Shown here one piece after another: positions 6,356 to 10,437 of a DNA stretch of 10,437 nucleotides; the stretch's first letter is position 1, and each line of letters starts with the position of its first letter. The stretch spans positions 1 through 10,437 of the forward strand of contig UQQT01000057.1 in NCBI GenBank assembly GCA_900543395.1, written 5' to 3'. The notes below the pieces were generated by a model. The model saw nothing but the letters and a program-made list of their open reading frames with translations. It was not told the DNA's origin and searched no databases. The position numbers and the translations under genes are program-made. This stretch comes from an uncultured Oscillospiraceae bacterium. GTDB taxonomy: Bacteria > Bacillota > Clostridia > Oscillospirales > Acutalibacteraceae.

Positions 6356-7045
6356 ATGAAAACATACAGAATTCATTTTATAAGAAACGGCATAACGACA
6401 GGAAATTTAGAGGGCAGATACATAGGTCACACGGACGAGGTTCTCGCGCCCGAGGGCGTAAATCAGATTAAAAATATGGACGAGACAATGATATACCCCT
6501 ATTGCGACGTCGTATTTTCGAGTCCTTTAAAACGCTGTCTGCAAACAGCGCATATAATCTATCCCGACAAGGAGCCTATCGTAATAAACGAGCTGATAGA
6601 ATGCAATTTCGGCGAATTCGAGAATAAAACGGCGGACGAATTAAACGGCAGCGAGGATTTTTTAAACTGGATAAAGGGCGGAAAGGACGCATGCCCTCCG
6701 CACGGAGAGTCAAGCGAGGAATTCGGAAAAAGAGTCGTCAAGGCTTTTAATAATATCGTTGAGGGGCTTATAAAAACGGGAACGACCGACGCTGTAATAG
6801 TCGCGCACGGCGGAGTCATAATGACTATACTCTCCGTATTCGGATTTCCCGAGCAGGACATGACGGCATGGCGCGCGCCGGGCGGATGCGGATATACGAT
6901 GATTGTCACGCCTCAGATATGGTCGGCGCTAAAAAAAGGCGAAGTCACCGCCGAAATCCCGCAGGAGAAGCCGGGGAACGACAGCGACGACGATATTTTC
7001 GACGGAAACGACGACGTAAGCTGGAACGTACTCAACCTAAACTGA
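6356..7045 (+). CDS. Histidine phosphatase (phosphoglycerate mutase-like) family protein, catalytic His replaced by Asn
   Basis: This 229-residue protein starts at ATG 6356 behind AAAGGA; frames further upstream run through the promoter. The fold signature is clear: FIRNGITTGNLEGRYIGHTD (8-27), SSPLKRCLQTA (55-65, with phosphate-binding R60), ECNFGEFENKTADEL (82-96, with the probable acid E82) and VAHGGVIMT (149-157, with H151). In active members the first motif is RHG and its His accepts the phosphate. Here residue 11 is Asn (AAC, 6386-6388), one base from a His codon. The C-terminus (about 185-229) is an acidic tail. The enzyme may be inactive or a binding protein, or this may be a sequence error. 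The substrate cannot be told. A divergent XRE regulator shares its control region. Confidence 0.85.
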   Translation: MKTYRIHFIRNGITTGNLEGRYIGHTDEVLAPEGVNQIKNMDETMIYPYCDVVFSSPLKRCLQTAHIIYPDKEPIVINELIECNFGEFENKTADELNGSEDFLNWIKGGKDACPPHGESSEEFGKRVVKAFNNIVEGLIKTGTTDAVIVAHGGVIMTILSVFGFPEQDMTAWRAPGGCGYTMIVTPQIWSALKKGEVTAEIPQEKPGNDSDDDIFDGNDDVSWNVLNLN

Positions 7046-7820
7046 ATTTACCCGGGCGGTCAATGATAAACGTGACCGCCTTTTCTTTTTTATCGGAAAG
7101 ATAAGAAAGCACGGCTTCGTGTTCGACGGCGTTCTTCATCGCAATGCAGTACGGCGCAGGCAGTATAAACAAGCTTAAAACAATATATTTAATATTTCTC
7201 GTTTTTACGCTCATGCATTTATTTAATTTATCGTTCATACTCTCTCGGCTTTTCTTTATACTTAAAACAACCGAGCTGTCACGGCTTTTTAAAATATAAT
7301 AATTCACTGCCGAAAATCTTAAATTTATTAAAAGCGAAACGTACGTACCTGTAAGAATCAATAAACCGCTCAAAACGGTTAAGCTGACCGCAGTCGGATA
7401 ATATACTCCCCCGTTTTTTATTCGCATAAACAATACTAATAAAATCACTGCGGGATAGACGAGAAACGCCGACAGCGTTAATATTTTTAAAGCATTTACG
7501 ATTATATCCGTAAAAAGGAATTTGAAATAAAGTCCGATTCCAGCTCTTTTTAAATGAACGGGTCTTACAGCGGGAAAATAAAATCGAATTTCGCTTTTGA
7601 CTTTTATAAATAAATACAGCGCGTACGCCGTCAGCGAAACCGAAATAAACAAAATCGGAGCATAAATCGGATAACCGCCTTTTATTACCGCAAATAAAAA
7701 ACAGAATAAGCCGAAAAAGAATAATCCGCGCAATAAAAACCGCGAAAACAATAAACAGAAATCCGCCAAAACTCTGCCTTTTATATCGTCCCTTGCCTCA
7801 TATTTTAAATTTGAATACAA
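7032..7820 (-). CDS. Unrecognised integral membrane protein with five predicted segments
   Basis: This 262-residue protein has hydrophobic stretches at about residues 26-46, 51-72, 104-131, 142-166 and 211-228, and short charged loops. The N-terminus (LKYEARDDIKGRVLADF) resembles the amphipathic lead of DUF975-like clostridial membrane proteins, but this is a weak likeness and no function is claimed. The loop at 179-209 is rich in Ser, Arg and Lys. The start is uncertain. TTG 7820 has GGAGG at 7832-7828 with a seven-base spacer, but both lie in the terminator of the upstream aldolase gene. TTG at residue 18 has AAAAGG before it and is an alternative. The 3' end overlaps the convergent phosphatase gene by 14 bases. 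Its codons are A/T-rich compared with the aldolase. Confidence 0.65.
   Translation of the reverse strand: MYSNLKYEARDDIKGRVLADFCLLFSRFLLRGLFFFGLFCFLFAVIKGGYPIYAPILFISVSLTAYALYLFIKVKSEIRFYFPAVRPVHLKRAGIGLYFKFLFTDIIVNALKILTLSAFLVYPAVILLVLFMRIKNGGVYYPTAVSLTVLSGLLILTGTYVSLLINLRFSAVNYYILKSRDSSVVLSIKKSRESMNDKLNKCMSVKTRNIKYIVLSLFILPAPYCIAMKNAVEHEAVLSYLSDKKEKAVTFIIDRPGKFSLG
7055..7090 (+). terminator. Terminator of the histidine-phosphatase-family gene
   Basis: GGCGGTCA (7055-7062) pairs with TGACCGCC (7073-7080), followed by TTTTC and a run of Ts. It lies within the last codons of the convergent membrane-protein gene, whose stop at 7032 overlaps this gene's 3' end by 14 bases. Confidence 0.85.
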
Positions 7821-7852
7821 AAAACCGCCTCCGACATTATTATCGGAGACGG
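7819..7852 (-). terminator. Terminator of the aldolase gene
   Basis: On the minus strand CCGTCTCCGA (7852-7843) pairs with TCGGAGGCGG (7834-7825) with one G-U wobble and an eight-base loop, followed by six Ts (7824-7819). The 3' arm contains GGAGG, and the T-run leads straight into the TTG start of the membrane-protein gene. Confidence 0.8.
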
Positions 7853-7869
7853 CTGTATTTTTTATACGA

Positions 7870-9078
7870 TTATTTTTTCTGTTTTGAATATTTCGTCTTA
7901 TAAACGACTCTCATAAGCAGAGCCTCAACGGGGTTGATAGCTTTCGCTCCGCCGATAAGATCCGCGCTTATCTGCGTTCTCGCGCCCTTTTCGAGTACCA
8001 TTTCGACGGCTTCGGCGTCCGACCTGTCGCCCGCGGCGCAAAGCGCACCGTTACCCGAGAGAAGAACCGCGTTGCGTCCGCGAAGCTTTCTGACAACCTT
8101 CTTCGCGCTCTTTACGGTATTTCCGGGATTATACTCCGCGCCCCTTACGGTAACGCCGATAAGCTGTGCGAAGTCGTCAAGCAGAGGCTTCATGGTCTTG
8201 CCGATTTTCGAAACGGCGACAATTTCGGGCTTTTTGGAATGAATAACGGAATTTACATCCTTACGGCGTCTGTAAACCTCTCTGTGAAGCTCCATCGTCT
8301 CGGGATAATCCCCTCCGCTGACATTCTCGCCCGTGAGAAGATTTATTCTCGTAACGTTTCCGTCCTCGTCATACATATTCATAGTCTCGCCCTCTCGCTC
8401 GGAGGTATACGGGTCATACTCCGCGTACTCCTCCCGACGGACATTGACTGCGGCAAAATAATCGGCGATCTCCTCAACGGTCTGAGCGGTTCTGCCCATA
8501 GCGTTATAGAACGTATTTTTAAGATAGCCCTCGCATACCTTTTCGAGCTCGCTTGCAACCTTGAACGCGTCCTCGTAGTCCGTGCCCAGACATACCGCGC
8601 CGTGGTGAGCCATTATCGCGGCTTTCGAATCCGAACGTCTGAGAGCCTCGGTAACGCCTTTTTTAAGCTTTCCGGTACCGGGAAGTCCGTACGAAGCTAC
8701 AGGAATATCGCTTCCGATAATGTCTCTGCTCTCTGCCGGAACGCAGTTTATGTCGGAGCCTAAAAAGCTTATAGCCGAAGCGTTCATCTGATGCGTATGA
8801 ATTACGAAATTTATCTCGGGACGAAGAATGTACGCCTGCGCGTGGATTCCCTTTTCCGACGAGGGCTTAACATCACCGTCGTATGAGAGGTCGTCTGTTT
8901 TAACAAGCACGATTTCGTCGGGCGTAAGTGTTTCATAGCTTCTTCCGCTTGGGGTTATAACAAAGCTGTTCTCATCGACGCGGCAGCTTACATTACCCCA
9001 TGTACGGGCGATAAGTCCCGATTCAACAAGTCTTTTTCCCGCAGTGATAACAGTTTCTTTAGCAGTCATTATATCCAT
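7870..9078 (-). CDS. Class II aldolase/adducin family protein, two tandem domains
   Basis: This 402-residue protein is about twice the size of a usual class II aldolase (about 200-230). Domain 1 (1-195) has the expected sites: TWGNVSCR (26-33), SGR (44-46) for phosphate, SSEKGIHA (73-80, with E75 as the likely catalytic Glu), zinc ligands H94 and H96 in HTHQ, and H159 in AHHG. These enzymes cleave or epimerise sugar phosphates such as fuculose-1-P and ribulose-5-P; the substrate here is unknown. Domain 2 (about 245-395) keeps the fold pattern (VIHSKKPEIVAVS, AVLLSGNGALC) but has HSK for HTH and GNG for HHG, so it lacks the zinc site. The start ATG 9078 has AAAGGA ten bases before it. It is followed by a terminator and then the membrane-protein gene. 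Confidence 0.85.
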   Translation of the reverse strand: MDIMTAKETVITAGKRLVESGLIARTWGNVSCRVDENSFVITPSGRSYETLTPDEIVLVKTDDLSYDGDVKPSSEKGIHAQAYILRPEINFVIHTHQMNASAISFLGSDINCVPAESRDIIGSDIPVASYGLPGTGKLKKGVTEALRRSDSKAAIMAHHGAVCLGTDYEDAFKVASELEKVCEGYLKNTFYNAMGRTAQTVEEIADYFAAVNVRREEYAEYDPYTSEREGETMNMYDEDGNVTRINLLTGENVSGGDYPETMELHREVYRRRKDVNSVIHSKKPEIVAVSKIGKTMKPLLDDFAQLIGVTVRGAEYNPGNTVKSAKKVVRKLRGRNAVLLSGNGALCAAGDRSDAEAVEMVLEKGARTQISADLIGGAKAINPVEALLMRVVYKTKYSKQKK

Positions 9079-9119
9079 TTATATCGCGTCCTTTCAAGCA
9101 GAAAGTGATTCATATTTGT

Positions 9120-9148
9120 ATTATAGTCTAATTTTTATAATAAGTCAA
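9120..9148 (-). promoter_or_regulatory. Promoter of the aldolase gene
   Basis: On the minus strand there is a -35 TTGACT (9148-9143), a 17-base spacer and a consensus -10 TATAAT (9125-9120). It lies 41 bases upstream of ATG 9078. Confidence 0.75.
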
Positions 9149-9186
9149 ACATTTTATGGATTTTATGATGAAATTGTGCTTTGATA

Positions 9187-9215
9187 TTGATAATCGACTT
9201 TATTTTTGCTAAAAT
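9187..9215 (+). promoter_or_regulatory. Promoter of the TSCPD-nucleosidase operon
   Basis: A -35 TTGATA (9187-9192), a 17-base spacer and a -10 TAAAAT (9210-9215) lie just upstream of the AAAGGA site used by the TSCPD gene. The gap between this and the divergent aldolase promoter shows no further structure. Confidence 0.6.
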
Positions 9216-9248
9216 AAATACGTATGATAATGCGAAAGGATGAAAAAA

Positions 9249-9506
9249 ATGACATACACATATAAGACAAAGGGAACTTGCTCGCGTTCAATCACATTCG
9301 ACCTCAACGACGGCGTTGTTTCAAACATCGGTTTTAAGGGAGGCTGCAACGGAAATTTACAGGGCATAGCAAAGCTCTGCGAGGGCAGAAAGGCCGAGGA
9401 TATCATAAATTCCGTTTCGGGAATCAGATGCGGAATAAAGTCCACGTCCTGCCCCGACCAGTTCGCAAAGGCGCTTGCCGAGGCGTTGGAGGAAGAAAAG
9501 AAATGA
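9249..9506 (+). CDS. Stand-alone TSCPD domain protein (four-Cys, TIGR03905-like)
   Basis: This 85-residue protein ends in a TSCPD-containing segment (TSCPDQFAKALAEAL, 66-80). It carries cysteines at 11, 33, 44, 61 and 68; C11, C33, C61 and C68 probably form the metal site of the small stand-alone TSCPD family. The domain is otherwise known as the C-terminal part of some ribonucleotide reductases; the free form has no known role that I can name. Start choice: ATG 9240 lies against the AAAGGA site itself (9235-9240), so ATG 9249, eight bases on, is preferred. Its stop overlaps the start of the nucleosidase gene as ATGA, so the two are co-translated. Confidence 0.85.
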   Translation: MTYTYKTKGTCSRSITFDLNDGVVSNIGFKGGCNGNLQGIAKLCEGRKAEDIINSVSGIRCGIKSTSCPDQFAKALAEALEEEKK

Positions 9507-10183
9507 AAAAAATAGGCGTGATAATAGCCGACGAAAACGAGTTCGAGCCGTTTATAACGCTGTGTAAAAAACATTCGGGCGTCCTCGGCGAAGCAAGAGG
9601 CAAGAGAACCGCCGAATTCAAAATAGGCGATAACATCGTTAAGGGAATAGAATGCGGAATCGGCAAGGTCAACGCCGCGGGCGAAACCGCTTTTTTAATA
9701 AGCGCGGACAAGGCGGATATAATAATGAACATAGGTCTGTCCGGCGCGATATCGGGACTTAAAAGAAACGACTTCGTCGCGGGTGAATCGTTTGTCGAAT
9801 GCGATTTCGATTTAACGCCGATAGGCTATAAATACGGCGCAAAACCGCAGAAAACTTATGTCTACGAAGCCGATAAAGAGCTTCTGTCTCTTGCGAAAGA
9901 AGCCGGAGTCGGAAAAAGCGGAAAATTCGGCTGCGGAGATATTTTCCTTGCAGACAGGGAGAGAAAAGAGTTTTTCAAAGAGACGTTCGGCATATGCGAA
10001 TTCGACATGGAGACGGGCGCGATAGCCTCCGTATGTCATGAGTGTAACATTCCTTTACTGTCGATAAGAAAAATAAGCGATACAGCCGACGACATGTCGT
10101 GCGAAAATTACCGCGAAATGAACGACAGAGCGGAGGGCGACCTTACCGATATTTTAGAAAAAATAATCGAAAAAATCGAGTAA
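9503..10183 (+). CDS. mtnN: 5'-methylthioadenosine/S-adenosylhomocysteine nucleosidase-like protein
   Basis: This 226-residue protein has the length and motifs of MTA/SAH nucleosidase (MTAN, Pfs), which hydrolyses adenine from methylthioadenosine and S-adenosylhomocysteine and so removes products of SAM use. The pattern includes IGVIIADENEFEPF (4-17, with E13 at the place of catalytic Glu12), GIGKVNAA (52-59), NIGLSGAI (76-83), DFDLTPIGYKYG (101-112), FDMETGAIASVCHECNIPLLSIRKISD (167-193, with E170 and D193 at the places of Glu174 and Asp197). All three catalytic residues seem present. The ATG overlaps the TSCPD stop by four bases. A related nucleoside phosphorylase or other MTAN-family enzyme cannot be excluded, as some glycine motifs differ (GLSGAI for GSAGAL). 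No terminator hairpin was recognised before the tRNA promoter. Confidence 0.8.
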   Translation: MKKIGVIIADENEFEPFITLCKKHSGVLGEARGKRTAEFKIGDNIVKGIECGIGKVNAAGETAFLISADKADIIMNIGLSGAISGLKRNDFVAGESFVECDFDLTPIGYKYGAKPQKTYVYEADKELLSLAKEAGVGKSGKFGCGDIFLADRERKEFFKETFGICEFDMETGAIASVCHECNIPLLSIRKISDTADDMSCENYREMNDRAEGDLTDILEKIIEKIE

Positions 10184-10210
10184 TTATTTTCATTATTTTT
10201 AAAAAAAGTG

Positions 10211-10239
10211 TTGACAATCACGCTTTACTTGTGTATAAT
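10211..10239 (+). promoter_or_regulatory. tRNA operon promoter
   Basis: A perfect -35 TTGACA (10211-10216), a 17-base spacer and a perfect -10 TATAAT (10234-10239) precede the tRNAs. A short hairpin TTGCCTG/CAGGCAA (10245-10251, 10259-10265) lies in the leader just before tRNA-Met. Confidence 0.85.
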
Positions 10240-10269
10240 ACATCTTGCCTGTTGCGTACAGGCAAATAT

Positions 10270-10346
10270 GGCGGCATAGCTCAGCTGGCTAGAGTACTCG
10301 GTTCATACCCGATTGGTCGTAAGTTCGAATCTCACTGCCGCTACCA
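10270..10346 (+). tRNA. tRNA-Met (CAT), elongator type
   Basis: This 77-base cloverleaf has acceptor GGCGGCA against TGCCGCT (last pair G-U), D-stem GCTC/GAGT, anticodon loop TTCATAC with CAT, T-loop TTCGAAT and an encoded CCA. The paired first base and D-stem argue for elongator Met over initiator; Ile-CAT (lysidine type) is less likely. Two mismatches are visible: C against T at the top of the anticodon stem (27-43) and A against C in the T-stem (51-63). Confidence 0.9.
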
Positions 10347-10348
10347 AT

Positions 10349-10376
10349 AAAAGCAACCTCTCATCGGGTTGCTTTT
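10349..10376 (+). terminator. Terminator-like hairpin between tRNA-Met and tRNA-Glu
   Basis: AAAAGCAACC (10349-10358) pairs with GGTTGCTTTT (10367-10376). The four Ts belong to the stem, and ATAA follows, so it is a weak terminator or a processing hairpin. The downstream tRNA-Glu begins at 10383 with no promoter of its own, which favours read-through. Confidence 0.55.
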
Positions 10377-10382
10377 ATAAAA

Positions 10383-10437
10383 GGCCCGGTGGTCAAGCGG
10401 CTAAGACACCGCCCTTTCACGGCGGTAACACGAGTTC
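10383..10437 (+). tRNA. tRNA-Glu (TTC), cut by the window end
   Basis: The acceptor start GGCCCGG, D-arm TGGTCAAGCGGCTAAGACA, and anticodon arm CCGCC/GGCGG around loop CTTTCAC with TTC match Firmicutes tRNA-Glu. The T-arm begins at about 10430, and the 3' part lies outside the window. Confidence 0.93.

Noticed and set aside
8239..8763. 174-residue open frame on the plus strand
   Set aside because: It is antisense to the well-supported aldolase gene, has no ribosome binding site and no family likeness.
9428..9502. Upstream extension of the nucleosidase by 25 codons
   Set aside because: It runs out of frame through the TSCPD gene; ATG 9503 gives the conserved family N-terminus.

Overview
The window looks like chromosomal DNA from an anaerobic, spore-forming Clostridia (Firmicutes) bacterium, probably an uncultured member of the Oscillospirales/Ruminococcaceae type found in gut or rumen. 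The grounds are a SigH-like sigma factor, a SpoVAE sporulation protein, an HrcA/CIRCE-type heat-shock operator, strong AGGTG/AAAGG ribosome binding sites, A/T-rich sigma-A promoters and Firmicutes-style tRNAs. The genus is inference. No rRNA, CRISPR array or intact insertion sequence was seen. Layout from left to right: a broken N-terminus of an acyltransferase-3 membrane protein on the minus strand (26-154), cut at a perfect palindrome close to the window edge; an A/T-rich gap with divergent promoters; a sigma factor and a small eight-cysteine zinc-ribbon protein (421-1392, plus), closed by a terminator; a two-gene minus-strand module (3076-1465) of a HipA/CtkA-like kinase and a DUF2442-plus-helix-turn-helix protein, with two palindromic operators, each lying on the -35 box of one of two tandem promoters; a lone spoVAE (3247-3600); htpG with a perfect CIRCE operator (3648-5592); an XRE-type repressor (6285-5674) divergent from a histidine-phosphatase-family protein whose catalytic His is Asn (6356-7045), with one inverted repeat across both promoters; a five-segment membrane protein and, upstream of it, a double-domain class II aldolase (9078-7032, minus); a TSCPD protein and an MTA/SAH nucleosidase-like enzyme overlapping by four bases (9249-10183, plus); and a tRNA unit beginning Met-Glu, with tRNA-Glu cut by the window end. 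Most of this is ordinary housekeeping. The kinase/DUF2442-HTH pair is the best candidate for an undescribed system. It has the layout of an autoregulated toxin-antitoxin-like operon, is more A/T-rich than its neighbours, and sits between unrelated housekeeping and sporulation genes. Its gene order (kinase first, DNA-binding protein second) and partner architecture differ from classical HipBA. The other points worth checking are the Asn-for-His phosphatase, the aldolase with a degenerate second half, a ribosome binding site buried in a terminator hairpin, and CIRCE control of htpG.
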